NCBI RefSeq assembly: GCF_001988955.1
Contig: NZ_CP014263.1
Location: forward strand, 2,170,001 to 2,234,000
DNA length: 64,000 nucleotides
Origin: Spirosoma montaniterrae
GTDB lineage: Bacteria; Bacteroidota; Bacteroidia; Cytophagales; Spirosomataceae
Direction: 5' to 3'
The translations under genes and the position numbers were made by a program. Each line of letters starts with the position of its first letter. Within the stretch, counting starts at the first letter, position 1. The notes beneath the pieces were generated by a model. It worked only from the letters and a program-made list of their open reading frames with translations. It was not told where the DNA came from and ran no database searches. Below are positions 45,301-54,142 of this stretch, piece after piece.

Positions 45301-45462
45301 GTGCAGAACTTCTTCCTGCTGACCCACAAAGACGTGATTGGCGACCCTGAGGCTACGCCCACCAACCAGGGAGATAATAACAGCGCGTTCTCGCAGGGAA
45401 TGATCTGGCACAACTATCCCCGTCCAACTACGTACATGATAGGTCTGCAAATTGGCCTGTAA
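42307..45462 (+). CDS. SusC/RagA-family TonB-linked outer-membrane protein (pair 1)
   Basis: TonB-dependent glycan or oligomer importer. ATG 42307 gives signal peptide MKNILHRTYRTLPLL through AQ; a start nine codons earlier (42280) is possible. CarboxypepD_reg-like domain (VSGVVKDETGSALPGVSV), TonB-box-like segment (NEIVVIGYGTARKSDLTG), plug with the SusC signature VEVLKDASSTAIYGARGANG, then a barrel. About 1,050 residues. The SusD partner follows after 15 bp. No glycoside hydrolase adjoins, so the substrate is unknown. Confidence 0.95.
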   Translation: MKNILHRTYRTLPLLVLSWLLCMVAVAQDRRVSGVVKDETGSALPGVSVVLKGSTQGTTTDAEGKYNLAVPGSNARLVFSYVGYVSKEIAVGSQSSLDVALQADDKTLNEIVVIGYGTARKSDLTGSVASVKQSQLLERPAPSLNQALAGRMAGVQVNTNSGRPGGRTTVRVRGFSSINSSNNPLYVVDGVQLPVGNQDQFTNAIDYINPNDIVSVEVLKDASSTAIYGARGANGVILVTTKKGKSGEGRISYNADFSVNTIGPNRPEVLNAREYMAVEDLSYKNIEKYDPVGWAAGRYANLNPVLKRTQMRALYPDVFDENLNPRYDTDWFKESSQNKLSQNHQLNFSGGNDRTQYSLSLGFRDDQGLIKTSYMKRYSGRFTIDDQVKSWLKIGGTLSYNNQSENLVDINDAVARQIVEDFPFLPVRYPDGTFANNRDYPQAEGTFSSVHRLMGRRFIMNTQTTTGSLNSDITLAKGLVFKTIVGANIMTREVNQSTTRTLDLGGQGNASVSNRKDTFWSFENFLTYNKQVGRHSFNGLLGLSWQETNLFGINSNVRTFATDYFGFNNLGAAAILGGIGSFAQREALNSYFGRFNYGLDEKYLFTFTGRADGSSKFGANNKFAFFPSAAVAWRVSEEPFLKNSSVISNLKIRSSYGLSGNSEIPPYTSLPLLSSNYATIFNDARVSGTGVSRLANPDLRWERTAQADVGVELGLFKGRISIEADYYYRKTTDMLLDAPVPLSSGYGIIRRNVGSMQNQGIELGLNTVNVATSDFNWTTNFNLSMNRNKVLTLATPADIFNVGGPNFTNPTNVIRVGEAVGSFWGLTRLGVWSEAERETAARFRSYRNNLTILPGDIKYLDVNGDFAITDADRSIIGNGSPFVWGAMSNTLRYKKLDLTVELQYSYGNDIMDMTLHPSEDRQALANSYKTVLDAWTPTNQNSQIAEIRDTRAGYVTNVDTRWIKDGSFLRGRNLLLGYTLPSNLISRWKMNQFRVYATVQNFFLLTHKDVIGDPEATPTNQGDNNSAFSQGMIWHNYPRPTTYMIGLQIGL

Positions 45463-45477
45463 ACCCCAACCACGATT

Positions 45478-47043
45478 ATGACTTTCAAACTACATAAACC
45501 ACTAAGCATGCTGCTCCTGAGCGGGGCCTTGCTACTGGGACCAACCAGTTGTAAAGATTTCTTAGAGGAGCAGGCTCCGTCGGCCCTTACGCCCGACAGT
45601 TTCTATACCATTCCCGACCATGCCGAAGCAGCCATTGCAGCCGTCTATGCTGACCTGCGGGGTATGTATGGCGGAGCCGGTATTTTCTCTTCGACCTGGC
45701 AGATGCTCGAAGCCCCTACCGGCACGTCTACTACCGAGACAGCTCAGAACTCTGACCTGAACAATTTGTACTCGCTGGTGTACGACGGCAACACAGCCCA
45801 TATCATCAACGCCTGGGGCAGCCTGTATCGGGTTATCGCCAACGCTAACCTCGTACTCGACAAAGTGCCGGGCATCACACCGATGAATGCTGACCAAAAA
45901 GCGCGGATTCTGGCTGAGGCCCGCTTTTTGCGTGCTTACGCCTACTTTCATGCCGTGCGTCTGTGGGGTGATGTGCCGCTGATTACCAAGCCGCAGGATA
46001 CTACCACCGAGGACTTTAATCCCGCACGCACCCCGCAGGAGCAGGTATACAATCAGATTGTGGCTGATCTGGTAGAGGCCGAGAAAGCTCCTCTTGCCTG
46101 GATGAATCAGAACGGACGCGTGGGTATGGCTGCCGTGAAGTCGCAGTTAGCCAAAGTGTACCTGACAATGGCCGGTTTCCCGCTCAGCAAAGGTGCGACC
46201 CACTTCAAACTGGCGGCCGACAAAGCGTTTGAAGTAATAACCTATGCCAACGCCAACCCAACCGCTATCGGGCTGTTTCCGACCTACATGAACGTACACG
46301 ACGAGCGGCTCGAAAACCGGCTGGAGCATATTTTCTCGCTGCAATACAACGTGGTCGTAGCCGGAAATCCGATGGGCAACATGTTCCCCAACTTCAAGGC
46401 GGTAACGTTTGCCGGGCCCGGCGGCACGGGAAGTACGGTGCCGGTGGCGGCTTTCTACAACTCGTATGAAACAGGTGATTTGCGGGCCAAAGATCAGGAG
46501 GGCTGGTTCTATACAACCTACTTCACGAATGGCAATGGAGCGCGATTTAACCTCGGTGCGCCCTACATTTTCAAGCACTTTAATTTCGTAGCAAACGGAA
46601 TAGAAGGCATACCGGGTACACGCAACGACAACCTGAACGTGCCGCAGATTCGCTATGCCGAAGTGCTGCTGACCTACGCCGAAGCGCAGAACGAACTGGG
46701 GCCACCTACGCAGGCCGCTTACGATGCCTATAAGCGCGTTCGCGACCGGGCCAAACTGACCACGCCGGCAATCGGTACGTTTACGCAGGCTTCCTTCCGC
46801 GAAGCCGTTTGGCGCGAGCGTTGGTGGGAGTTGTGCTACGAGCAGATTACATGGTACGATATGGTTCGTTTACGGCGGTCGTTCAACCCCACTACGCGCC
46901 AGTTTGTTAACTTCGTGGGAGCCATCTCACCGTCGTCCAACGCGCCGTATCAGGAGAAGCACCTGCTGTTCCCGATTCCCCGGCCTGAACTGCTTAACAA
47001 CCCGAACCTGAAGACGCAGAATCCGGGCTATCCGGGCGTGTAA
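45478..47043 (+). CDS. SusD/RagB-family lipoprotein (pair 1)
   Basis: Lipidated lid of the SusC channel. Lipobox PTSC gives Cys25. The TPR-rich SusD fold is evident (ARFLRAYAYFHAVRLWGDVPL; the C-terminal block RWWELCYEQITWYDMVRLRR and FPIPRPELLNNPNL). 521 residues. Directly after its SusC; a stable terminator ends the operon at 47066-47118. Confidence 0.94.
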   Translation: MTFKLHKPLSMLLLSGALLLGPTSCKDFLEEQAPSALTPDSFYTIPDHAEAAIAAVYADLRGMYGGAGIFSSTWQMLEAPTGTSTTETAQNSDLNNLYSLVYDGNTAHIINAWGSLYRVIANANLVLDKVPGITPMNADQKARILAEARFLRAYAYFHAVRLWGDVPLITKPQDTTTEDFNPARTPQEQVYNQIVADLVEAEKAPLAWMNQNGRVGMAAVKSQLAKVYLTMAGFPLSKGATHFKLAADKAFEVITYANANPTAIGLFPTYMNVHDERLENRLEHIFSLQYNVVVAGNPMGNMFPNFKAVTFAGPGGTGSTVPVAAFYNSYETGDLRAKDQEGWFYTTYFTNGNGARFNLGAPYIFKHFNFVANGIEGIPGTRNDNLNVPQIRYAEVLLTYAEAQNELGPPTQAAYDAYKRVRDRAKLTTPAIGTFTQASFREAVWRERWWELCYEQITWYDMVRLRRSFNPTTRQFVNFVGAISPSSNAPYQEKHLLFPIPRPELLNNPNLKTQNPGYPGV

Positions 47044-47065
47044 GGTCTATCTGATTCAGTGACTG

Positions 47066-47118
47066 AATAAAGCCGAAAGCGGGTGGTTGCACAAACAACC
47101 TTCGCTTTCGGCTTTATT
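47066..47118 (+). terminator. Rho-independent terminator of SusC/D pair 1
   Basis: AATAAAGCCGAAAGCG pairs perfectly (16 bp) with CGCTTTCGGCTTTATT, with an inner GGTTG/CAACC stem. The A/T ends allow bidirectional action. Confidence 0.9.
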
Positions 47119-47235
47119 TGTTATCAAACGATTAGCACTATTGAAATAAAAATTAGAATTGTCGACCTTGCTACTTTGAGCAGTAGCACTTAAGTAGTTC
47201 TGACCAAACAGTTTAATCAACCTATTTCTTACATT

Positions 47236-50200
47236 ATGACAAACGTATACCCGCCTTTGAAACGTACACTACCGGTTTTGCTCCTGAGCTGGTTTTTGTG
47301 CATAACCGCTTTTGCACAGGACCGGCGACTAACAGGCCGGGTTCTGGACGGTAACGACAATAGCCCGCTACCAGGGGCCAACGTTGTTATCAAAGGAACA
47401 CAAACGGGCGTAGTTACCGACGCCAACGGGCAGTTCACGCTGCAACTGCCAGCGGGCCGTACCGTACTGACGGTTTCGGCCATTGGCTTCGCAACCCAGG
47501 AAGCTACCATTGGCAATCAGAGCGATCTCGCCATTACGTTAACCCCCGACATAAAAACGCTGAGCGAAGTTGTTGTAACGGGATACGGCACCCAATCGAA
47601 GAAAGACATTACGGGCGCAGTAGCCTCTATCGACTCGAAAGCCTTGCTGGCGGTGCCCATCACCAACGCGGCTCAGGGCTTGCAGGGGCGCATTGCGGGT
47701 GTGAACGTCAGCAACGATAACTCGCCGGGCGGGGGCATCATGGTGCGTATTCGGGGATTTGGTACTATTAACGATAACACCCCGCTCTACGTAATCGACG
47801 GTGTACCAACGCAGGGCAACCTCAACACCATCAACCCGAATGATATTGAGTCGATGCAAATTCTGAAAGATGCGTCGGCAGCCAGCATCTATGGGTCGCG
47901 GGCAGGTAATGGGGTTGTTATTATCACCACTAAAAAAGGAAAAGCCGGTAAACCACGCCTGACTTACGACGCTTACTACGGGCAACAGAGTGCCTGGAAA
48001 TTCCTGGACCTGCTTAACACGCAGGAGTACGCCAATCTGGTTTGGGAAGCAGGCATAAATTCGCTCAACCCGCTCCGCAACGGTGTGCCGCAGCCAGGCA
48101 CCAATGGGCAGCTAACATACCCCCGCCATGCCCAGTTTGGCAACGGTGCCCGGCCTGTAATTCCTTACTGGATTCTGCCCGCAGGCAGCACCGACCCCAA
48201 CGACCCACGCGCTGCCGACGCGCTCTACAACAACACGCCCACGGCCCGCAACCTGATTACCCGCGCCAATCAGGAAGGCACCGACTGGTACGACGTTATT
48301 TTCAACCCCGCCCCTATTCAGAATCACCAGATTGGCGTATCGGGGGCTACCGAAGCGGCCCGCTACGCCATGTCGCTCAACTACTTCGATCAAAAAGGCA
48401 TTATGGAGTATACGAGCTACAAACGCTATGCACTGCGAGCCAACACCGAATTTAACGTGACTAAGCGCGTTCGCATCGGTGAAAACTTCCAGGTATCATA
48501 TGGCGAACGTATCGGGCAACCTAACGGCAACCAGAACGAGGCTAATCCCGTGTCGTTCGCCTACCGTATTCAGCCCATCATACCGGTCTACGACATTCGT
48601 AATTACTTTGCCGGTACGTCGGGGGCCGACCTCGACAACGCCCGCAACCCGCTGGCCGATCTATGGCGAAACAAAGACAATAAAGAGCGGGAAATCAGGC
48701 TGTTTGGTAACGCCTACGCCGATTTCGACATCCTGAAAAACCTGACCTTCCGCACCAGTTTCGGCGTTGATTATAACCTGTTCAACGTTCGGCGGTATCG
48801 GGCCATCGACGTAGAGTCGAACGAACAGGCCGGGTCGAATTCGCTGATTCAGGAAAACCGATACGACTACACCTGGACCTGGTACAACACGCTGACCTAT
48901 AATATGACCATTGCCAACCGGCACCGCTTCAACGTCATTCTGGGCACCGAAGCCATCAAAAGCTTTGGCGAAGGGTTTCTGGCCGAACGGCAGGGCTTTG
49001 CTTCCGACGACCTCACCAACCGTTACCTGTTTGCAGGCCGCAATATTATCCGGGCCGACGGTCGGCCATTTGTCGACTACCGGCTGGCATCGGAATTTGG
49101 CCGAATCAACTACGCACTCGACGACAAGTATCTGGTTGACTTCACCTTGCGCCGTGACCGTTCGTCGCGGTTTGCGCCCAATTTCCGCACGGCCATTTTC
49201 CCGGCAGCAAGCGTGGGCTGGCGCGTATCACGCGAGGGCTTTCTGTCGCGGCTGTCGTGGCTGACCGATGCCAAACTGCGGGCAGGCTGGGGCCGAACCG
49301 GCAACCAGTCGATTGGCGATTATAACTTCGCCACGCAATATGCCTCATCGCCCGAATCGTCGTTTTATGACCTGACCGGCTCACGCACGTCGTCGTTTCA
49401 GGGTTACGAACTGGCGCAGTTTGGCAACGAAAACGCCCGCTGGGAAACTACTACATCTACCAACATCGGCCTTGATGCTACGTTGCTCAAAGGTCGCTTA
49501 GACCTCAATTTCGACTGGTTCAACCGCCGAACCACCGATATGCTGTTTCCGGTGGAAGTGCAGTTCACACAGGGCGTAGCCACCAATCCATTCCAGAATA
49601 TCGGCGAGATGACTAATAAAGGGGTTGAACTGGGCCTGAATTATAACGACAAAGCCCTGCGCGGTAATCTGACCTATGGCATCGGCGTCAACTTCTCGAC
49701 CTACCGTAACCTCGTTACCCGTACCAACGGCGACCCGGCTACGCAGTTTTTCGGCTTCTCAAACCTGCGCTTACCAACTGGCACTGTGAGCGTTACGCAG
49801 CAGGGCTTCCCGCTGGCATCGTTCTTTGGCTATTTTGTGGACGGTATCTTCCAGTCGGACGAGGAAGGCGCGGCTGCCCCGCGTCAGTTCGACGGTGTTA
49901 CCAACCGGGCGGGTAATTTCCGGTTCCGCGATATCAATAACGATGGCCTGATTACAGCCGCCGACCGTACCATCATCGGCAACCCCCATCCCGATTTCAT
50001 GTACGGCTTCAACGTGAACGTAGGCTACAAAAACTTTCGGCTCGATTTGCTTGGGCAGGGTGTACAGGGCAACCAGATTTTCAACTACGTAAAATACTGG
50101 ACCGACTTCCCAACGTTTGCTGGCAACCGCAGCCGCCGGATGCTCGAACAATCATGGCGACCGGGCAGTACCAACGCCGTACTGCCGCTGCCCCGCTCCA

Positions 50201-50502
50201 GCGATAACATCAACTCGAACCCGTCGACCTATTTCCTCGAAAACGGTTCATTTCTGCGGCTGCGGAACATTCAGCTTACCTACACGCTGCCGAAAACCGT
50301 GTTCAGTCGCCTGAACCTGAGCAATGCCAACGTGTATGTTCAGGCGCAAAACTGGCTGACTTTCACGAAGTACAGCGGCCTCGACCCCGAAATCAACCTA
50401 CGGAGTTCGAGCGGCATCGGGCAAGACCGGCAATTGGGCGTTGACGAAGGCGCGTATCCGGCGTCGCGGGCGTTGCTGGTGGGTTTAAGTCTTGGTTTTT
50501 AA
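47236..50502 (+). CDS. SusC/RagA-family TonB-linked outer-membrane protein (pair 2)
   Basis: 1,088 residues: signal peptide about 1-28 (SWFLCITAFAQ), CarboxypepD_reg-like domain (LTGRVLDGNDNSPLPGANV), SEVVVTGYGTQSKKDITG, plug with MQILKDASAASIYGSRAGNG, and barrel. Similar leader to pair 1 (LPVLLLSWFLC versus LPLLVLSWLLC), suggesting an old tandem duplication, though the barrels differ. SusD partner 24 bp downstream. Confidence 0.95.
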   Translation: MTNVYPPLKRTLPVLLLSWFLCITAFAQDRRLTGRVLDGNDNSPLPGANVVIKGTQTGVVTDANGQFTLQLPAGRTVLTVSAIGFATQEATIGNQSDLAITLTPDIKTLSEVVVTGYGTQSKKDITGAVASIDSKALLAVPITNAAQGLQGRIAGVNVSNDNSPGGGIMVRIRGFGTINDNTPLYVIDGVPTQGNLNTINPNDIESMQILKDASAASIYGSRAGNGVVIITTKKGKAGKPRLTYDAYYGQQSAWKFLDLLNTQEYANLVWEAGINSLNPLRNGVPQPGTNGQLTYPRHAQFGNGARPVIPYWILPAGSTDPNDPRAADALYNNTPTARNLITRANQEGTDWYDVIFNPAPIQNHQIGVSGATEAARYAMSLNYFDQKGIMEYTSYKRYALRANTEFNVTKRVRIGENFQVSYGERIGQPNGNQNEANPVSFAYRIQPIIPVYDIRNYFAGTSGADLDNARNPLADLWRNKDNKEREIRLFGNAYADFDILKNLTFRTSFGVDYNLFNVRRYRAIDVESNEQAGSNSLIQENRYDYTWTWYNTLTYNMTIANRHRFNVILGTEAIKSFGEGFLAERQGFASDDLTNRYLFAGRNIIRADGRPFVDYRLASEFGRINYALDDKYLVDFTLRRDRSSRFAPNFRTAIFPAASVGWRVSREGFLSRLSWLTDAKLRAGWGRTGNQSIGDYNFATQYASSPESSFYDLTGSRTSSFQGYELAQFGNENARWETTTSTNIGLDATLLKGRLDLNFDWFNRRTTDMLFPVEVQFTQGVATNPFQNIGEMTNKGVELGLNYNDKALRGNLTYGIGVNFSTYRNLVTRTNGDPATQFFGFSNLRLPTGTVSVTQQGFPLASFFGYFVDGIFQSDEEGAAAPRQFDGVTNRAGNFRFRDINNDGLITAADRTIIGNPHPDFMYGFNVNVGYKNFRLDLLGQGVQGNQIFNYVKYWTDFPTFAGNRSRRMLEQSWRPGSTNAVLPLPRSSDNINSNPSTYFLENGSFLRLRNIQLTYTLPKTVFSRLNLSNANVYVQAQNWLTFTKYSGLDPEINLRSSSGIGQDRQLGVDEGAYPASRALLVGLSLGF

Positions 50503-50526
50503 TCTATAGTAGAAAAACGAACTATC

Positions 50527-52278
50527 ATGAACCGATTGCATAAATACAGTGTGGCGATGCTGACAACAGCCGCCCTCACGACCCTGTCGACGTCCTGCTC
50601 CGACAAATTTCTGGAGGTGCAGCCTACTGCCGTACTCAGTGATGCCAGCTTAGCCAACCGCGAGGGGCTGAACCTATTGCTGATTGGTGCTTACTCCATG
50701 CTCGACGGCGTACAGGCACTCTCGTCGTTCTCCGACTGGCACGGTGCCGCCGATAACTGGGTATATGGCTCCGTCACCTCCGACGACGCCTACAAAGGCT
50801 CGATTGAAACCGATCAGCCCGAAATTACCTTTATCGAAACCCGTAACATTCAGGCTGATAACAACCATTTTCGGGGCAAATGGCGGGCCATGTATGACGG
50901 CATCGCCCGCACCAACGACGTGATGTTGATGACCGCACGGGTAAACGATATGAGCGATGCCGAGAAAACCCAGGCACGCGCTCAGGCTCGTTTTTTGCGC
51001 GGCCATTACCACTTCGAGGCCAAGAAGATGTGGAACATGGCCCCTTACATCGATGAAACCATCTATAATCCGTCGAACCCGAATAGCACCAAAGTTCCCA
51101 ACAACGAAAATATCTGGCCCAAAATTGAAGCCGATCTGAAATTCGCCTACGACAATCTGCCCGAAACGCAAACCCAGCGGGGCCGCGCCACCAAATGGGC
51201 GGCTGGGGCTATGCTTGCCAAAGCCATGCTGTTTCAGAACAAGTTTGCCGAAGCCAGACCGCTGCTCGAAGCCATCGTAGCCAGCAACCGCTATCGGCTG
51301 GTAGATCGGTATCAGGATAACCACCGCATCGGAACCAACAATAATGCCGAATCGATTTTTGAGGTGCAGTTTTCGGTCAACGACGGAGCCTCGATCAGTA
51401 ACAATGGCAACCGGGGTGCTACGCTGAACTACCCGATGGGAGCTGGTGCATTAACCACCTGCTGCGGCTTTTTCCAGCCATCGCAGAACTTGGTTAATGC
51501 ATTTAAAACCGACGAAAACGGCCTACCCCTGCTCGATACGTTCAATGAAGCCGACGTTACCAACGACCAGAACATTCTGAGCGATCAGGCATTCACTCCC
51601 TTCGCTGGCCCGCTCGACCCCCGGCTCGATCATACCGTAGGACGCCGGGGTATTCCGTTCCTCGATTGGGGCGTTCACCCTGGCCGGAACTGGATTCGTA
51701 ACCAGAACTATGCCGGACCGTATTCGCCCAAGAAGCACGTGCCACAACGCTCCGACGCGGCAGCAGGCTGGACCTGGAGCGGCAACCCCCGCCAGAATGC
51801 CAACAACTACCGCATGATTCGGTTGTCGCACGTGCTGCTGTGGCTGGCCGAAGTTGAGGTAGAACAGGGCAACTTTGAGCGGGCACGGCAGTTGGTGAAT
51901 CAGATTCGCCGACGGGCCGCCAACCCCGACGGTTTCCTCAGAACGGCGGCTGGTGCTCCGGCGGCTAATTATGTTATTCGCGAGTATCCGGCCAGCCACC
52001 CGGCCTTCAGCAACCGCGACCGTGCCCGGCAGGCCGTTCGGTTCGAGCAGCGATTAGAGTTTGCTATGGAAGGCCACCGTTTCTTCGACCTCGTGCGCTG
52101 GGGTACTGTTGAGCAAACCATGAACGAGTATTACCGCGTGGAGCAAACCAAACGCACGTATCTGCGGGGGGTTACGTTTGTGAAAGGCAAGCATGAGTAT
52201 TTCCCGGTGCCGGTTCAGGAAATTTTCAACAGCAAACTCGACGGCAAAGAAACGCTGAAGCAGAATCCGGGCTACTGA
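50527..52278 (+). CDS. SusD/RagB-family lipoprotein (pair 2)
   Basis: 583 residues. Lipobox STSC gives Cys24. SusD fold with ARFLRGHYHFEAKKMWNMAPY and C-terminal RFEQRLEFAMEGHRFFDLVRW, ending in KQNPGY. It probably forms a complex with the adjacent SusC. Followed by a terminator at 52330-52373. Confidence 0.94.
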   Translation: MNRLHKYSVAMLTTAALTTLSTSCSDKFLEVQPTAVLSDASLANREGLNLLLIGAYSMLDGVQALSSFSDWHGAADNWVYGSVTSDDAYKGSIETDQPEITFIETRNIQADNNHFRGKWRAMYDGIARTNDVMLMTARVNDMSDAEKTQARAQARFLRGHYHFEAKKMWNMAPYIDETIYNPSNPNSTKVPNNENIWPKIEADLKFAYDNLPETQTQRGRATKWAAGAMLAKAMLFQNKFAEARPLLEAIVASNRYRLVDRYQDNHRIGTNNNAESIFEVQFSVNDGASISNNGNRGATLNYPMGAGALTTCCGFFQPSQNLVNAFKTDENGLPLLDTFNEADVTNDQNILSDQAFTPFAGPLDPRLDHTVGRRGIPFLDWGVHPGRNWIRNQNYAGPYSPKKHVPQRSDAAAGWTWSGNPRQNANNYRMIRLSHVLLWLAEVEVEQGNFERARQLVNQIRRRAANPDGFLRTAAGAPAANYVIREYPASHPAFSNRDRARQAVRFEQRLEFAMEGHRFFDLVRWGTVEQTMNEYYRVEQTKRTYLRGVTFVKGKHEYFPVPVQEIFNSKLDGKETLKQNPGY

Positions 52279-52282
52279 TTAC

Positions 52283-52311
52283 AGGTAACAGTCAGCAGGT
52301 AACAGCCAGTA
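52283..52311. repeat. One-armed heptad tract (CAGGTAA CAGTCAG)x2
   Basis: CAGGTAA CAGTCAG CAGGTAA CAGCCAG follows the SusD stop within a few bases. Same period of 7 as the heptad hairpins but with no complementary arm. Confidence 0.6.
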
Positions 52312-52329
52312 GTGGTTCGTATTGGCAGG

Positions 52330-52373
52330 GAGCGTGACTACAGTAAGTAAAGGCTGTTGGTCACGCTCTTTTT
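52330..52373 (+). terminator. Rho-independent terminator of SusC/D pair 2
   Basis: GAGCGTGAC pairs with GTCACGCTC (9 bp) around a 21-nt loop that itself has ACAG/CTGT pairing; T5 follows. The next gene starts 18 nt later, so read-through could link them. Confidence 0.75.
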
Positions 52374-52390
52374 ATGCAAACTGTATCGCC

Positions 52391-53698
52391 ATGAACAACC
52401 CCTCTTCTTCTGACCGCCGAACGTTTCTCAAACAGGCTGCTGCGCTGTCGGTGTTTTCAATTGTTCCCCGCCACGTACTTGGGCGCGGGTTTCTGGCCCC
52501 AAGCGACCAGATTACGATTGGTTTTATCGGGGTTGGCAAACAAAGTGGCGGCCTGCGCGGGCAGTTTCTGAAAAATGACGCCCGCATCATAGCCGCGTGT
52601 GATGTCGACGCGTCGAAAGTAACAGCGTTTGCCGATGCTGTAAACGCGCATTATGCCAGCAAAACCGACAAAGGCACCTACAACGGCTGCGAACGCTACG
52701 ACGATTACCGCAACCTGCTCGATAACAAAGGTATAGACGCTGTGGTAATCGTTACGCCCGACCACTGGCACGGCGTTATGGTGGTTCAGGCGGCTAAAGC
52801 CAAAAAAGACATTTATTGCGAGAAACCGCTGTCACTGACCGTGCAGGAAGGCCGCGACATGGTGCGGGCCACCCGCAAGCACAAGCGCGTGTTCCAGACG
52901 GGCAGTATGCAGCGGTCGTGGAATGAATTTCGGCAGGCGGTTGAACTGGTGCGGGGGGGCTACATTGGCGAAATCAAAACTATCAACGTGAACGTAGGTG
53001 GGCCACCACGCCCGTGGGACCTGGACGCACAGCCCGTGCCTGCCGGGGTCAACTGGGATGCCTGGCTCGGTCCCAACACCATTGCCCGACCGTATAACAG
53101 TGTGCTGCTGCCCACGCCTAAAGATACTTTCTGGGGTCAGTGGCGCAATATCGACGAGTTTGGCGGGGGCGGCATGACCGACTGGGGCGCACACATGTTC
53201 GACATCGCCCAGTGGGGCTTAGGCATGGACGAATCTGGCCCGGTCGACATCGTTCCGCCTACCCGGTCCGACGCTTCGGACAGCAGTAGCAAGGGCTTGA
53301 TTTACCGCTATGCCAACAGCGTCGAAATGCGGCATCAGCCCGTTGAAGGCAAACAACACTGCCATTTTATCGGCACCGAAGGCGAAATTAAAGTAGCCCG
53401 TGGCGAACTGATCACCACCCCAACCACACTGAAAGACAAGATAATAGCCGAAGGCGAACGCAGGGCATACTTCAGCGATAACCATTACAAAAACTTCTTG
53501 GACGCCATCCGCAGCCGCAAAACACCCATCTGCGACGTGGAAACCGGCCACCGCACGGCCACCGTTTGCACTATTGGCAACATAGCGTACCGGCTCAAAC
53601 GTCCGCTCCGCTGGAATCCGGCCAAAGAAAAATTTGAGAACGACGCCGAAGCGAATGCGTTACTGAGCCGCCCGATGCGAAAGGAGTGGGCGGTGTAA
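52391..53698 (+). CDS. Gfo/Idh/MocA-family oxidoreductase, Tat-exported
   Basis: 435 residues from ATG 52391. A twin-arginine signal (SDRRTFLKQAAALSVF) exports the folded protein, then Rossmann motif GFIGVGKQSGG (about 43), EKPLSLTVQEGRDM with the catalytic Lys of EKP, and the C-terminal alpha/beta domain (GGGGMTDWGAHMFDIAQWGL). Such periplasmic oxidoreductases often process sugars or inositols, so it may act on the substrate of the adjacent SusC/D pair; this is inference. Confidence 0.92.
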   Translation: MNNPSSSDRRTFLKQAAALSVFSIVPRHVLGRGFLAPSDQITIGFIGVGKQSGGLRGQFLKNDARIIAACDVDASKVTAFADAVNAHYASKTDKGTYNGCERYDDYRNLLDNKGIDAVVIVTPDHWHGVMVVQAAKAKKDIYCEKPLSLTVQEGRDMVRATRKHKRVFQTGSMQRSWNEFRQAVELVRGGYIGEIKTINVNVGGPPRPWDLDAQPVPAGVNWDAWLGPNTIARPYNSVLLPTPKDTFWGQWRNIDEFGGGGMTDWGAHMFDIAQWGLGMDESGPVDIVPPTRSDASDSSSKGLIYRYANSVEMRHQPVEGKQHCHFIGTEGEIKVARGELITTPTTLKDKIIAEGERRAYFSDNHYKNFLDAIRSRKTPICDVETGHRTATVCTIGNIAYRLKRPLRWNPAKEKFENDAEANALLSRPMRKEWAV

Positions 53699-53705
53699 AA
53701 TTCCG

Positions 53706-53713
53706 TATCTTTG
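53706..53713 (+). promoter_or_regulatory. -7 promoter box for tsaE
   Basis: TATCTTTG lies only 6 nt before the tsaE ATG, so transcription would start at or next to the start codon. No clear -33 TTTG. Confidence 0.6.
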
Positions 53714-53719
53714 CAGCTT

Positions 53720-54142
53720 ATGAAGCTGCACTTTCACCAACTCGACGAACTCGATACCGTTGCCCACCGGCTGCTTGCCGACGGGCGCGAACAGTCGGTC
53801 TGGCTGTTTGAGGGTGAGATGGGGGCGGGTAAAACTACGCTCATCAAAGCCCTGTGCCGGGCGTTGGGCGTAGTGAGCATGGTGCAAAGCCCAACGTTTT
53901 CTATTGTCAACGAGTATACTACCCACGAAGGTCATTCGGTTTACCATTTCGACTGCTACCGGCTCCGCAACGAAGCCGAAGCGTTGGACATTGGCATCGA
54001 AGAGTACTTCGACTCGGGTAATTATTGCTTTATCGAATGGCCCGAACGTATCGCATCGCTCTGGCCGCCAGCGTATTACCACATCCACCTTACCGCCGAC
54101 GAAACCGAACGGCGAACGGTGGAATCGACTACTGTTCATTAG
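53720..54142 (+). CDS. tsaE: tRNA threonylcarbamoyladenosine biosynthesis ATPase TsaE
   Basis: 140 residues from ATG 53720 (MKLHFHQLDELDTV); a TTG three codons earlier lies inside the promoter box and is rejected. Walker A FEGEMGAGKTTLIKAL, followed by SPTFSIVNEY and HFDCYRL, and FIEWPERI near the C-terminus, match TsaE, which drives the TsaBD complex for t6A37 modification. Monocistronic, probably leaderless. Confidence 0.95.
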   Translation: MKLHFHQLDELDTVAHRLLADGREQSVWLFEGEMGAGKTTLIKALCRALGVVSMVQSPTFSIVNEYTTHEGHSVYHFDCYRLRNEAEALDIGIEEYFDSGNYCFIEWPERIASLWPPAYYHIHLTADETERRTVESTTVH

